Source: Lachnospiraceae bacterium (lineage in GTDB: Bacteria; Bacillota; Clostridia; Lachnospirales; Lachnospiraceae). From it: a DNA stretch of 64,000 bases. Below, in pieces: positions 51,855 to 61,304 of this stretch. Under the pieces are notes generated by a model. It worked only from the letters and a program-made list of their open reading frames with translations, did no database searches and had not been told where the DNA came from. Position numbers and translations under genes: made by a program. The stretch is from positions 1 through 64,000 of the forward strand of contig JAAUZX010000014.1 in the NCBI GenBank assembly GCA_014804365.1, written 5' to 3'. Positions within the stretch are counted from its first letter, which is position 1. Each line of letters starts with the position of its first letter.

Positions 51855-51883
51855 AGCTTATACCAGTTACGCTTTCTTGTCAA
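51855..51883 (-). promoter_or_regulatory. Predicted promoter of the peptide-exporter operon
   Basis: Minus strand TTGACA (51878-51883), 17 bp, TAAGCT, or with a 15-bp spacer TATAAG. It overlaps the end of the truncated toxin gene and gives a leader of about 95 bases. Confidence 0.5.
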
Positions 51884-52062
51884 CAAAATTTTTCTTTTAT
51901 TTTTTTATAAGGAAAAAACTTTAATTGTGATATAGAATTTCTTAGATCTTTTATGAAATTTCCTGAAGTATCGGGTTCTAACAATGTAAAAGTAATATAA
52001 TCGCCAATATCAATGATATCTTCTCTGGCACGTTTAGTAAGAGTTATTCGGTAATCATCCAT
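51880..52062 (-). pseudogene. Truncated RelE/ParE-type toxin
   Basis: About 60 residues from the ATG at 52062, which overlaps the antitoxin stop. MDDYRITLTKRAREDIIDIG and FIKDLRNSISQLKFFPYKK match the first two thirds of ParE toxins. The protein then ends in KIKEKFC, missing the last strands (family length about 95-105) that complete the ribosome- or gyrase-targeting fold. The lost part is not found in another frame downstream; instead the promoter of the peptide operon begins there, suggesting a deletion junction. Probably inactive. Confidence 0.6.
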
Positions 52063-52207
52063 TGGCACGATACCTCTCTTCCAATTCATCAAAAGCCGTA
52101 TTAAAATCCAAAAGTTTATTATCATACATGTCCTGCAATCCTTCGCCTACAAAGTCCCGAAGTTCTATTCTTGCGTTTTCTGTTAAGGCATAAATAGCTG
52201 GTTCCAT
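52055..52207 (-). CDS. Antitoxin of the ParE-type module
   Basis: A 50-residue acidic protein beginning MEPAIYALTENARIELRDFV, with AAGGAG upstream. It overlaps the toxin start by 8 bp, the usual translational coupling. The C-terminal helix FDELEERYRANG is likely the toxin-binding part. No DNA-binding ribbon-helix-helix is obvious. It is intact although its toxin appears truncated. Confidence 0.65.
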   Translation of the reverse strand: MEPAIYALTENARIELRDFVGEGLQDMYDNKLLDFNTAFDELEERYRANG

Positions 52208-52444
52208 AAGATTCTCCTTCTAGTTTGATATATTTATCGTATCACAATTAAAACGTTGCTACAACGACAAATATTGTTAAATACCGGTTAAGTGCTATGC
52301 CATTGACGTTCCCACGCATCAATGATACGATGATGAAAACAAGAAACCATCCACCATTTTCCCATTCCCACAGGGAAGATCATCGCGCACGCTGCCCTGT
52401 CCATGCAGACTTACGGCAAAGCATGTGCAGAAACGAGGATATCT

Positions 52445-54697
52445 ATGGACCCACGAGAAACCGATCTGCTGGAATTTGAGAATGATCTGCTGAATGCGAG
52501 AAAACAACTGAACGAGTTAATCTATAAGTACGCAGATCAAAACCAGGATCTTCAAAACAATGCAATACAACAGGATAAAATTAATTATTTTGAAACAGAG
52601 CTGAGATATCTGAATAATCAATTACAACTATTGAAAAAATCCCCATATCACGCACCGATATCAAGTGATCCGCCAGTCAGACAGTCTGCCGAAATCTCCT
52701 CCGACATACAGGAGCCCATCTCACAGACTATAGCTCAACAGATGCTGCAATCCCCCTTCCCTGCTATGGCTCAACAGTCTGTACAGTCCCCGGCTCCGGT
52801 TGCATTTCAACAGACAAAGCCTACGACGGACGCTCCCGTTGCCGATACCGCACAGCAGTCTAAGTCCCGTGACTATGAGAAACTGTTTGGCAGGAATTTT
52901 ATGGGTATCTTTGCCTCCGTACTGATCTTCATCAGCTTGATTATTTTTGCCACACTCATGCTGCCCTATCTGACCGACACAATAAAACTGATCGGTCTGT
53001 ATGTCATCAGCTTCTCCATATTAGCGGCCGGATACATACCGTCCAGAAAGAACCGTACCAATAAGTTCTTCACCGCACTGATCGGCTGCGGTATCGGTTC
53101 CCTATACATTTCGCTGCTGTTAAGCGATCTGTATTTTAAGGTAATCGGAGATATGACTTTATATATTCTGATCTTAGTCTGGGCCGTACTGGTGAAATAT
53201 CTGCCCGGACTGAAAAACATGGTTTTCCACATCATAGGCCAGTCCGGCATCCTCATCGCCACAATTCTGGGAACGGCTCTGTGCGTCCACGATGCCGATG
53301 CCGCAAAATATTTCGTTCTGACCGTCTTCTACTTTATCTCCGCCGTTGTCTTTGCCGGCAGGGATCGTACGAATTATATACAGAATCTGTGCAATCACAT
53401 CTGCAAATCCACGAATCTGATCGTTTTCCTGGTGGGATTAGCACTCATGGAACCGACCGGGTTGAGAGTCATCAACATTTTGGTCATCATGCTCTATATG
53501 CTGGCGGAATTTTATTTTTCTTATAGGGAAGAATACCGCGACGGTATTGCTTTTCAGCTATTGACCATAGTAAACTCCGTCACTTTCATCTGGCTGTTCC
53601 ACCTGACGGAGCTTTTTTCAAAAGACACTACTTATCTATTCATGTACATTGCCGCGATCGCACTGCTGCTCTATGTGTATAAAAAACACGCCGAGTACGA
53701 GATTATTTCAGAAATCTTCTTTCTCGCCGTGATCTATCTGGGCTGTCACAACCATCCTTTCATTCAGAACCATCTTTATGCGTATCTGACTGTCATACCG
53801 GCTATGATCTATGGCAAGATAAAGGATAAAAAGCTGTATCTGTATGCCGGTCTGGCATTTACCGCAGAACTGCTTATTCCGAATTTCTCTACCGCATACG
53901 TTTACGGAGCGTACACGTTCACTAATTTTTTCGCAAACCACTGTGTTGATTATCTGATTATGACCGCTGCTATATATCTTACCTTCCTGTTTGTCTGCCG
54001 TACAACAGACCTGACAGGCTTCAAGATAATCGGCTACATCCTGATCAACCTGGTCTTAGTCCTTGTGGTACGTGACAGCGCCTACCGGTTCATGCTAGAC
54101 TATAACGCGGAACATATCGGTACCATAGAATATACCTCGGTCAAAGCGAATCTGATTCCCTTCTTTATCCTGGCGTTGATCCATCTGGTTCTGACAAAAC
54201 TATCCTATTTCGGCACCTCAAAACCGGTGGAACACATGCTTCTTGCGATCAATGCCCTGCTTATGATTGCCGGATGTATCGGCATCAGCTGTCGTCCATG
54301 GAAACCTGCCACAATCATGATCACCGCCTTACTGTTCCTGATTAATTCGCGCAGATTATTGCTCCGTGACCAAAGGACCGGGTACTATATCGCATTCAAG
54401 TATACTGCGTTCATGGTCTGTGTCCTGAATTCCTATGACGTGGTCAATTATATGATCAGCATCAGCTTACTGCTGTTCGCCATCATAAGTATTATCATCG
54501 GATTCTATCGGAATAACATTACTTTCCGCCTGTACGGCCTGATTCTGTCTATGATCAGCATTGTCAAGCTGATCATGATCGATATACAGTATGACAGTAC
54601 CATTGAGAATGCCGTCAGCTTCTTCGTCTCCGGCGTTCTGTGCTTTGCAATCAGTTTCATTTATCATAAGATTGACACAAATTTTAAGAAAAGCTGA
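52445..54697 (+). CDS. Large polytopic membrane protein (DUF2339-like)
   Basis: About 750 residues from the ATG at 52445 behind GAGGA; an in-frame ATG at 52403 is less well placed. The N-terminal coiled coil (about 5-75) leads into a Pro/Gln/Ala-rich linker (about 80-145) and then about 20 membrane helices to the C-terminus, beginning LFGRNFMGIFASVLIFISL. A cytosolic coiled coil and linker before very many helices is the layout of DUF2339 proteins, whose function is unknown. I see no catalytic motif. Single-gene unit with a terminator behind it. Confidence 0.8.
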   Translation: MDPRETDLLEFENDLLNARKQLNELIYKYADQNQDLQNNAIQQDKINYFETELRYLNNQLQLLKKSPYHAPISSDPPVRQSAEISSDIQEPISQTIAQQMLQSPFPAMAQQSVQSPAPVAFQQTKPTTDAPVADTAQQSKSRDYEKLFGRNFMGIFASVLIFISLIIFATLMLPYLTDTIKLIGLYVISFSILAAGYIPSRKNRTNKFFTALIGCGIGSLYISLLLSDLYFKVIGDMTLYILILVWAVLVKYLPGLKNMVFHIIGQSGILIATILGTALCVHDADAAKYFVLTVFYFISAVVFAGRDRTNYIQNLCNHICKSTNLIVFLVGLALMEPTGLRVINILVIMLYMLAEFYFSYREEYRDGIAFQLLTIVNSVTFIWLFHLTELFSKDTTYLFMYIAAIALLLYVYKKHAEYEIISEIFFLAVIYLGCHNHPFIQNHLYAYLTVIPAMIYGKIKDKKLYLYAGLAFTAELLIPNFSTAYVYGAYTFTNFFANHCVDYLIMTAAIYLTFLFVCRTTDLTGFKIIGYILINLVLVLVVRDSAYRFMLDYNAEHIGTIEYTSVKANLIPFFILALIHLVLTKLSYFGTSKPVEHMLLAINALLMIAGCIGISCRPWKPATIMITALLFLINSRRLLLRDQRTGYYIAFKYTAFMVCVLNSYDVVNYMISISLLLFAIISIIIGFYRNNITFRLYGLILSMISIVKLIMIDIQYDSTIENAVSFFVSGVLCFAISFIYHKIDTNFKKS

Positions 54698-54725
54698 GTT
54701 TGGCTATATACATATAACAAACAAA

Positions 54726-54761
54726 TTAGCTGACTAAATTTTGTTTAATTTAGCCAGCTAA
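54726..54761. terminator. Terminator between the polytopic protein gene and livF
   Basis: TTAGCTGACTAAATT pairs with AATTTAGCCAGCTAA, 15 positions with one mismatch, between two converging genes. AT-rich flanks on both sides. Confidence 0.65.
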
Positions 54762-54784
54762 TCATATATTTCTATGTTTCCGCT

Positions 54785-55495
54785 TTATTCTCCTAAGTAC
54801 GCTTTCTTCACCGCCTCATTATGCATCAGCTCATCCGCATCACCCGACAGCGAAATAGTACCCGTCTCCAATACATAAGCTCTGTCCGCTATGGACAACG
54901 CTTTCTTCGCGTTCTGCTCTACTAACAGCACTGTTGTGCCCGACTCGCTTACCCGTCTGATGATATCGAAGATCTCGTTGACAAAGATCGGGGATAATCC
55001 CATGGACGGCTCGTCCATCAGGATAATGTTCGGCTGGCTCATGAGCGCCCGCCCCATGGCAAGCATCTGCTGTTCACCGCCGCTTAAAGTTCCCGCCATC
55101 TGTGTCTTACGTTCCTCCAGTCTGGGAAAACGTTCGTACACCATGTGCAGATTCTCCTTGATCTCGTCCTTATCTTTTCTCGTATAGGCACCCATCAGCA
55201 GATTGTCATAGACCGACATCTGTGCAAACACACGCCTTCCCTCGGGCACATGTGCCATACCCATAGGTACGATCTTATAGCCCGGCGTCTTCGTGATATC
55301 TTTGCCCTCGAAGAAGATACTGCCGCTGGTGGGCTTGATCAACCCCGTAATCGTGTGCAGAGTTGTGGTCTTGCCCGCGCCGTTAGCACCAATCAGCGCG
55401 ATGATCTCGCCCTGTTCCACCTCAAAACTGATTCCCTTGATCGCCTCTATCACACCATAATGTACATGAAGATCTTTCACTTCTAACATTGCCAT
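54785..55495 (-). CDS. livF: Branched-chain amino acid ABC transporter ATPase LivF
   Basis: A 236-residue ATPase with Walker A GANGAGKT (36-43), signature LSGGEQQMLAMGRALM, and Walker B IILMDEPSMGLSP; the GLSP ending and EGRRVFAQMSVYDNL are typical of LivF rather than LivG. Pairs with LivG to drive uptake through LivH-LivM. Last gene of the liv operon, separated from livG by 122 bp containing a repeat hairpin. Confidence 0.96.
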   Translation of the reverse strand: MAMLEVKDLHVHYGVIEAIKGISFEVEQGEIIALIGANGAGKTTTLHTITGLIKPTSGSIFFEGKDITKTPGYKIVPMGMAHVPEGRRVFAQMSVYDNLLMGAYTRKDKDEIKENLHMVYERFPRLEERKTQMAGTLSGGEQQMLAMGRALMSQPNIILMDEPSMGLSPIFVNEIFDIIRRVSESGTTVLLVEQNAKKALSIADRAYVLETGTISLSGDADELMHNEAVKKAYLGE

Positions 55496-55525
55496 ACATT
55501 AATTCTTCCCTTCTATCAGTCTTCC

Positions 55526-55553
55526 GAGAATGCCCGCTGTAAGCGGCATTCTC
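55526..55553 (-). repeat. Intercistronic hairpin repeat, copy 1 (livG-livF)
   Basis: GAGAATGCCCGCTGT then AAGCGGCATTCTC forms a near-perfect stem and is followed by GCAGAC. A nearly identical element followed by CCAGAC lies at 58400-58428 in the same operon. Confidence 0.7.
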
Positions 55554-55617
55554 GCAGACGAAACATAGATTTTCTTTGGCTGCGTTCTTTGCAGACTTAG
55601 AAAATCTTTTCGTCTTG

Positions 55618-56376
55618 TTAACTTCCCAGATATGCCGTAATAACCTCCGGATTATTCAATACGTCCTGCGTATCACCCTGTGCCAGCACCTCACCGAAGT
55701 TAAGCACTGTCAGCCTCTCGCAGATTCCGGACACCAGCTTCATATCATGCTCGATCAAAAGAATCGTCATATCGAAATGATCCCGCACGAAGCGGATCGT
55801 ATCCATAAGTTCCTTCGTCTCATTGGGGTTCATGCCCGCCGCCGGCTCGTCTAACAACAGCAGCTTCGGGTCAGTTGCCATGGCTCTGGCGATTTCTAAT
55901 TTTCTCTGCTGTCCGTAAGGAAGGTTCTCCGCCTGATAGTCCGCATAGTCCTCTAATCCGAACACCTTGAGCAGTTCCATCGCCTTCTCATTCATTTCTT
56001 TCTCTACTTTATGATAACGCGGCAGACGCAGAATCCCCTCTAAGGTCGAATAGGGATAATGGTTATGCAGTCCCACCTTAACATTATCAAGTACAGGCAT
56101 GTCACCAAACAGTCTGATATTCTGAAAAGTTCTGGCAATACCCGCTTTGCAGATTTCAATCGTCTTCTTACCCGTCAGATTCACACCGTCTAAAAGGATG
56201 GCGCCCTCATCCGGCTGATATACTCCCGTCAACAGATTAAAGACCGTCGTCTTACCCGCACCGTTGGGTCCGATCAACCCGTAAAGCTGTCCTTTTTCCA
56301 CAGAAATATTAAATTCATTGACCGCACGCAGACCGCCGAAAGAGATCCCTAAGTTTTTCACTTCCAATAATGCCAT
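55618..56376 (-). CDS. livG: Branched-chain amino acid ABC transporter ATPase LivG
   Basis: A 252-residue ATPase: Walker A GPNGAGKT (36-43), ARTFQNIRLFGDMPVLDNV, signature LPYGQQRKLEIARAM (YGQ form usual in LivG), Walker B LLLLDEPAAGMNP. Partner of LivF. Ribosome-binding site AGGAGG overlapping the end of livM. Confidence 0.96.
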   Translation of the reverse strand: MALLEVKNLGISFGGLRAVNEFNISVEKGQLYGLIGPNGAGKTTVFNLLTGVYQPDEGAILLDGVNLTGKKTIEICKAGIARTFQNIRLFGDMPVLDNVKVGLHNHYPYSTLEGILRLPRYHKVEKEMNEKAMELLKVFGLEDYADYQAENLPYGQQRKLEIARAMATDPKLLLLDEPAAGMNPNETKELMDTIRFVRDHFDMTILLIEHDMKLVSGICERLTVLNFGEVLAQGDTQDVLNNPEVITAYLGS

Positions 56377-56379
56377 GTC

Positions 56380-57453
56380 TTATGCCTCCTTCCCGGACTT
56401 CCTGCCCGCTGTCAAACGCTGCTTCACTCGTTTTCTGAAGAAGATTGCATTCGGACTCCAGTTAAAGATCATCATAGCAATCAACACGATGGCATAGATC
56501 AGCATACGATAATCGCTTAACACTCTTAAGACCTCCGGTAAAAGCGTCAGAAGTACCGCCGCAATGATGGATCCGCGAATATTGCCGATACCGCCCAGCA
56601 CAACAAACACGAGAATCAGAATGGACATGTTATATCCGAAGTTCTTAGGCAGCGCTGTCAGCGAGGACAAATTATGCGCATAGAGTACGCCCGCCACGCC
56701 GGCCAGTGAAGCCGAGATCGTAAATGCAATCAGCTTATATTTCGTCACATTAATCCCCACAGACTCGGCGGCGATCCGGTTGTCACGAATCGACATAACC
56801 GCACGTCCCGTTCTGGAATGGATAAAGTTCAACACGATGAAAAGTGTGACCAGCACAAGAATCACACCGACGGTAAAGTTGGAATCATTCGGCGTGCCCG
56901 TGACTCCCTGTGCTCCCTTAATCAACACCACACCGTCTTCTTCCATATTAAGGGACAATGCGTCCTTCATCGTAAAATGTATACCGTTAGCATCCACGCC
57001 GAGATACAGTGCATTAACGATATTCTTAATGATTTCTCCAAAAGCAAGTGTCACAATCGCCAGATAGTCACCCCGAAGGCGAAGTACCGGAATACCCACC
57101 AGAAAACCTACCAGAGCTGCAGTAACAGCACCGATGAGCAGCGCAATGAAAAACCGCAGTCCGCTCGATATGGCATCTTTAAACGCCAGGGAGAATACCG
57201 CGCTGGAAAAAGCGCCCACGCACATGAACCCCGCATGTCCGAGACTCAGCTCCCCCAGAATTCCTACCGTCAGATTTAAAGCGACCGCCACGATCGCATA
57301 AGTACAGAAAGGCACCAACAGCCCCTGAATCAAACTGGATACATGTCCTGTGGAAACCAGAAGCTGCATTACAATATATGCAAGGATCACCATGGCATAG
57401 GTGATCAGATCATTCTTCGTTGTTTTACTTAATCTGCCCGCTTTCGTTTTCAT
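56380..57453 (-). CDS. livM: Branched-chain amino acid ABC transporter permease LivM
   Basis: A 357-residue permease with about nine helices. LNLTVGILGELSLGHAGFM near the N-terminus, RLRGDYLAIVTLAFGEI and the ATPase-coupling region AVMSIRDNRIAAESVGINVTKYK are LivM hallmarks. The N-terminal 20 residues are basic and cytosolic. Forms the channel with LivH. Confidence 0.96.
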   Translation of the reverse strand: MKTKAGRLSKTTKNDLITYAMVILAYIVMQLLVSTGHVSSLIQGLLVPFCTYAIVAVALNLTVGILGELSLGHAGFMCVGAFSSAVFSLAFKDAISSGLRFFIALLIGAVTAALVGFLVGIPVLRLRGDYLAIVTLAFGEIIKNIVNALYLGVDANGIHFTMKDALSLNMEEDGVVLIKGAQGVTGTPNDSNFTVGVILVLVTLFIVLNFIHSRTGRAVMSIRDNRIAAESVGINVTKYKLIAFTISASLAGVAGVLYAHNLSSLTALPKNFGYNMSILILVFVVLGGIGNIRGSIIAAVLLTLLPEVLRVLSDYRMLIYAIVLIAMMIFNWSPNAIFFRKRVKQRLTAGRKSGKEA

Positions 57454-57473
57454 ATCCTTCTCCTTCCCTTCGC

Positions 57474-58355
57474 TTAAACCTTTTCCTGAATCTTCCTGCC
57501 GAGAAGTCCGGTAGGTTTCACTAACAGCACGATGATCAGAATACTGAATACGATCGCATCGGAAAGCTGGGAAGAAATATAGGCTTTGCTCAGATTCTCA
57601 ATAACACCCAGCAGAATTCCGCCGATAAAAGCGCCGGGAATCGAACCGATCCCGCCGAATACCGCCGCCACGAAAGCCTTAATACCGGGCATGGAGCCGG
57701 TGTATGGCGTAAGCGCCGGATAAGCAGAACATAAGAGCACACCCGCGATTGCCGCGAGAGAGGAACCGATGGCAAAGGTCACGGCAATCGTGCCGTTCAC
57801 GTTGATTCCCATAAGCTGTGCCGCGCCCTGATCTTCGGACACCGCCGTCATGGCGCGTCCGATCTTGGTCTTTTTCACAAAAAGGGTAAGACCGACCATG
57901 ATAACAATATTGACTATAACAGTCACAATAGTCACGCTCTTAATGACCAACTGTCCGTCAAACAATTCCAAATTCGGTAATGTCACTACATTCGTGAATG
58001 CCTTCGTATCCGAACCGAATACGAGAAGCGCAATATTCTGTAACAGGTAGCTGACACCGATTGCTGTAATGAGTACGGCAAGCGGTGAAGCTCCCCGAAG
58101 AGGTCTGTATGCCACCCGCTCAATCGTCACACCTAAGATCGTGCACACCGCCATGGATATAATGATCGACGCGAGGGGATTCAGTCCCATGCCGCTGACC
58201 GTCACAAACACCACATAGCCGCCGATCATAATGACATCGCCGTGGGCGAAATTCAGCATCTTGGCAATACCGTATACCATCGTGTAACCAAGTGCGATCA
58301 GCGCGTACACACTTCCTAAACTGATTCCGTTTATCAAATGGGCTGCAAAACTCAT
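57474..58355 (-). CDS. livH: Branched-chain amino acid ABC transporter permease LivH
   Basis: About 293 residues from the ATG at 58355 with AGAGGTG upstream; a longer frame to 58394 runs into non-conserved sequence. Eight helices. GISLGSVYALIALGYTMVYG at the N-terminus and AMTAVSEDQGAAQLMGINV (coupling loop) identify LivH. It pairs with LivM. Confidence 0.96.
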   Translation of the reverse strand: MSFAAHLINGISLGSVYALIALGYTMVYGIAKMLNFAHGDVIMIGGYVVFVTVSGMGLNPLASIIISMAVCTILGVTIERVAYRPLRGASPLAVLITAIGVSYLLQNIALLVFGSDTKAFTNVVTLPNLELFDGQLVIKSVTIVTVIVNIVIMVGLTLFVKKTKIGRAMTAVSEDQGAAQLMGINVNGTIAVTFAIGSSLAAIAGVLLCSAYPALTPYTGSMPGIKAFVAAVFGGIGSIPGAFIGGILLGVIENLSKAYISSQLSDAIVFSILIIVLLVKPTGLLGRKIQEKV

Positions 58356-58399
58356 ACTTACACCTCTGTTCTCTTGTTCATAAATAAAGTACATTTATG

Positions 58400-58428
58400 G
58401 AGAATGCTCGCTGGCAAGCGGCATTCTC
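58400..58428 (-). repeat. Intercistronic hairpin repeat, copy 2 (SBP-livH)
   Basis: GAGAATGCTCGCTGG then CAAGCGGCATTCTC, followed by CCAGAC. The same element as at 55526-55553, differing by a base change and a one-base insertion in or near the loop. Confidence 0.7.
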
Positions 58429-58450
58429 CCAGACATGACTTAGTTGCATT

Positions 58451-58473
58451 AAGGCACCGTACTTTGGTGCCTT
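58451..58473 (-). other. Hairpin after the liv binding-protein gene
   Basis: AAGGCACC and GGTGCCTT form an 8-bp perfect stem 20 bp after the stop. Together with the repeat hairpin before livH it probably limits read-through and stabilises the binding-protein message. Confidence 0.6.
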
Positions 58474-58492
58474 AGTGTAACTTCATGTCTTA

Positions 58493-59785
58493 CTACATAG
58501 CTGTATATACGCCGTTCTTAATAATAACTGCCTTAGGAGCTTTGGTGGGTTCGCCGGAAGCGTCCCATGTAATACCTGCGCCGGTAAGTCCGTCTACCTT
58601 GATCTGTGTCATTGCTGCTGACAGCGCTGTGCAGATCTCTTCGTTGGACATATCCGCTGTGATCCCTGCCTGCTCTGCCGCTGCCTTGATGGTGTAAACC
58701 GCATCGTAGCCGTCCGCTGCGAACTGGTTCGGGGTCTCGCCGAATTTCTCATTATATGTGGTAACAAACTTAACTGTCAGATCATCTGTTGCGTCTGCTG
58801 CGAAAGGAGTCAGAAGCATAACGTCCTCCGCTAAGGAAGCGTCGAAGTTCTCAACACCCAGAATACCGTCCAGACCGTCACAACCGAAGAACTGCACATC
58901 AAATCCCATATCGGAAGCCTGCTTTAAGATCAGGGCTGCTTCATTATAATAGATCGGCAGGAACACAAGATCTGCTCCCGCATCCTTTGCCTGCTGTAAC
59001 TGTACGGAGAAATCCGTCTTGTTGTCCGCCGTGAAAGCACCTGCCGTCACGATCTCAAAAGACTGATTTGCCGCTTCCTGTGCAAACTTCTCATAAATAC
59101 CGGAGGAATATACATCGGAGCTGTCATAGATGACCGCGATCTTAGACGCAAGACCGTTCTCACCGATATACTGCGCGGATGCCGATCCCTGGTTAGGGTC
59201 TGAGAAACATACGCGGAAAGAGTTATCATTGGTAACACACTCTACAGCAGAACCCGAAGGTGTCAACTGGAATATCTGATCCTCTGCCGACTTAGCCGCC
59301 ACTGCAATGGAACATCCGCTGGTTACGCAGCCGTCCAGCACCTGCATACCCCAGTCCTTCAATGTATTGTACGCATTAACGGATTTCTCCGCATCCAGTT
59401 CATCGTCCTGGAAATTCAACTCAACCGTCATACCGCCTATACCGCCTGCCGCATTGATCTCGTCAACTGCGATCTGAGAACCGTTCATCGCTGCGATACC
59501 GTATACTGCCGCACCGCCGGTCAGAGGTCCGATACCGCCGATCTTAAACGTGCCGCCTGCGCCGGCTGCCTGTGCACCGTCTGCCGCACCTGCATCCTCT
59601 GTCGCATCTGCGCTCTCTGTACCTGCAGCATCCGTTTCCGCATTGTCCGCGCCCGTATCCTCTGCTGCAGCATCCGTTGTTCCCTCAGCCGTACTGCCGG
59701 CATCTGCGCCTGTAGAACCACAGCCAGTCAGCACTGTTGCCATCATGGCTCCTGCAAGCACAAGACTTAACATTTTCTTCTTCAT
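58493..59785 (-). CDS. Branched-chain amino acid-binding lipoprotein (Liv type)
   Basis: About 430 residues from the ATG at 59785, where a strong GAGGAG site and a lipoprotein signal begin (MKKKMLSLVLAGAMMA, lipobox LTGC). A longer in-frame start upstream lacks both. An Ala/Asp/Thr-rich tether (about 25-75) is followed by the periplasmic-binding-protein fold with FKIGGIGPLTGGAAVYGIAA, AVAAKSAEDQIFQLTPSGS and FFGCDGLDG. First gene of the operon; supplies substrate to LivHMGF. Leucine-type ligands are likely, but related proteins bind other amides. Confidence 0.94.
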   Translation of the reverse strand: MKKKMLSLVLAGAMMATVLTGCGSTGADAGSTAEGTTDAAAEDTGADNAETDAAGTESADATEDAGAADGAQAAGAGGTFKIGGIGPLTGGAAVYGIAAMNGSQIAVDEINAAGGIGGMTVELNFQDDELDAEKSVNAYNTLKDWGMQVLDGCVTSGCSIAVAAKSAEDQIFQLTPSGSAVECVTNDNSFRVCFSDPNQGSASAQYIGENGLASKIAVIYDSSDVYSSGIYEKFAQEAANQSFEIVTAGAFTADNKTDFSVQLQQAKDAGADLVFLPIYYNEAALILKQASDMGFDVQFFGCDGLDGILGVENFDASLAEDVMLLTPFAADATDDLTVKFVTTYNEKFGETPNQFAADGYDAVYTIKAAAEQAGITADMSNEEICTALSAAMTQIKVDGLTGAGITWDASGEPTKAPKAVIIKNGVYTAM

Positions 59786-59891
59786 AATCTTCTCCTCATT
59801 TCTGCGCTGCTTCTTGTACATAACGAGTTTGTGACAGGCAACGCACATACACAAATCCCGTGATTGAAAAAAAATTTTTCGGTTAAGGTTC

Positions 59892-59926
59892 AAAAAAGGG
59901 ACTTCTATATAATAATAAGAAGTCCC
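59892..59926 (-). terminator. Intrinsic terminator after the GH13 gene
   Basis: Minus strand GGGACTTCT, 11-base loop, AGAAGTCCC, then six T residues. Ends the GH13 transcript before the liv operon. Confidence 0.85.
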
Positions 59927-59993
59927 ACCCTTGAAACTTAGAAAAATAATAGTCAAATTCTACAATTTTGTCAATAGTTTTTTGTTAATTTTC

Positions 59994-61304
59994 CTATTTT
60001 TCCATTTTCCAGAAAAAAGCGCTGTATCCCGGCAGCTCGCTTCCGCCGCCGAAATCATGGCTTTCTCCGCTGATCAGATCCACCGCCATGCCGCAGCCCG
60101 CGTCGAAATGCGCGGTGTAGTTCTCGCTGTCCGCGTTAATTGCCACAAGCACTCTCTCACTGTCGCACTTACGCTCGAAAATACACTGCTTATTCGTCAG
60201 TACAACGGAACGAAAATCTCCATAGTTGAGAGCCGCGGAATTCTTCTTCGCCTCGGCAAGCCTGCTGATCCAGTCACACAGGTCAGTCCACTCCGGCTTC
60301 TCGAAGCAGGCTCTGAGTGCCGGATCGCCCTCGCTCTTGTGCGCCTTCGCGCCCCACTCACTGCCGTAATATACACAGGGAATGCCGGGCATACCGAAAC
60401 ACAGTGCATAAATCAACGGTAAATGTGCCTCGTTGTTCAGATTGCTCGCGATTCTCGTCACATCATGGTTATCTACAAAAGATAACATGTGTTCTCCCTT
60501 ATATAAAGTCCAGTTCTCAGGACCAAACTGTCTGAGCAGTGAATGATTGATCTCAAACATGTTCATGCTGTTAAAGCTGGAGAACAACCCCTTATAACAC
60601 TCATAGTTCGTAGCGGAATGTAACATCTGCCCATTGACAAGCGTCTTGTAATCACCGTGAAGCATCTCTCCCAATAAATAGAAATCCGGCTTCAGACCAT
60701 CCGTAAAGCCACGCAGCCTCCTGACAAAATCATGATCCAGACAATATGCCACATCCAGTCTGAGTCCGTCGATATCAAATTCCTCTACCCATCCTCTGAC
60801 GCTGTCAAGGATATGTTTGATCACATCCTCATGTCTTAAGTTGAGTTTTACCAGATCGTAATTTCCCTCCCAGCCTTCATACCACAGACCGTCATTATAG
60901 TTGGAGTTGCCGCCCAGATTAATATTGAACCAACTGAGATAAGGAGAATTCTCCCGATTCTTAAGTACATCCTGAAATGCCCAGAATCCTCTTCCCACAT
61001 GGTTGAAGACACCGTCCAGTATCACTTTGATCCCGTTGTCATGCAGATTCTTACATACTTCCTTAAAATCTTCATTCGTTCCCAATCTGCAGTCGATGGT
61101 GTGATAATCCCTCGTATTGTATCCGTGGGTATCGGATTCAAATACGGGAGAAAAATAGATGGCGTTTATTCCCAGCTTCTTCATATGGGGAATCCAGTCA
61201 TTCACTTTCAGGATTCTATGTACCAACTGCCCGTCGTTCTCAAAAGGCGCTCCGCAAAATCCTAACGGATAGATCTGATAAAAAACACTCTCATAAGCCC
61301 ACAT
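59994..61304 (-). CDS. GH13 alpha-amylase family enzyme
   Basis: About 436 residues from the ATG at 61304 behind AGAGGAG; the in-frame ATG at 61334 is upstream of that site. No signal peptide, so cytoplasmic. The (beta/alpha)8 barrel conserved regions are DGVFNHVG (I), GLRLDVAYCLD with the nucleophile Asp (II), LLGEMLHGD with the acid/base Glu (III) and FVDNHDVTR (IV). Short for the family, with a small C-terminal beta domain. Region composition suggests maltodextrin or neopullulanase-like hydrolysis; the precise specificity is not clear. Confidence 0.92.
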   Translation of the reverse strand: MWAYESVFYQIYPLGFCGAPFENDGQLVHRILKVNDWIPHMKKLGINAIYFSPVFESDTHGYNTRDYHTIDCRLGTNEDFKEVCKNLHDNGIKVILDGVFNHVGRGFWAFQDVLKNRENSPYLSWFNINLGGNSNYNDGLWYEGWEGNYDLVKLNLRHEDVIKHILDSVRGWVEEFDIDGLRLDVAYCLDHDFVRRLRGFTDGLKPDFYLLGEMLHGDYKTLVNGQMLHSATNYECYKGLFSSFNSMNMFEINHSLLRQFGPENWTLYKGEHMLSFVDNHDVTRIASNLNNEAHLPLIYALCFGMPGIPCVYYGSEWGAKAHKSEGDPALRACFEKPEWTDLCDWISRLAEAKKNSAALNYGDFRSVVLTNKQCIFERKCDSERVLVAINADSENYTAHFDAGCGMAVDLISGESHDFGGGSELPGYSAFFWKMEK

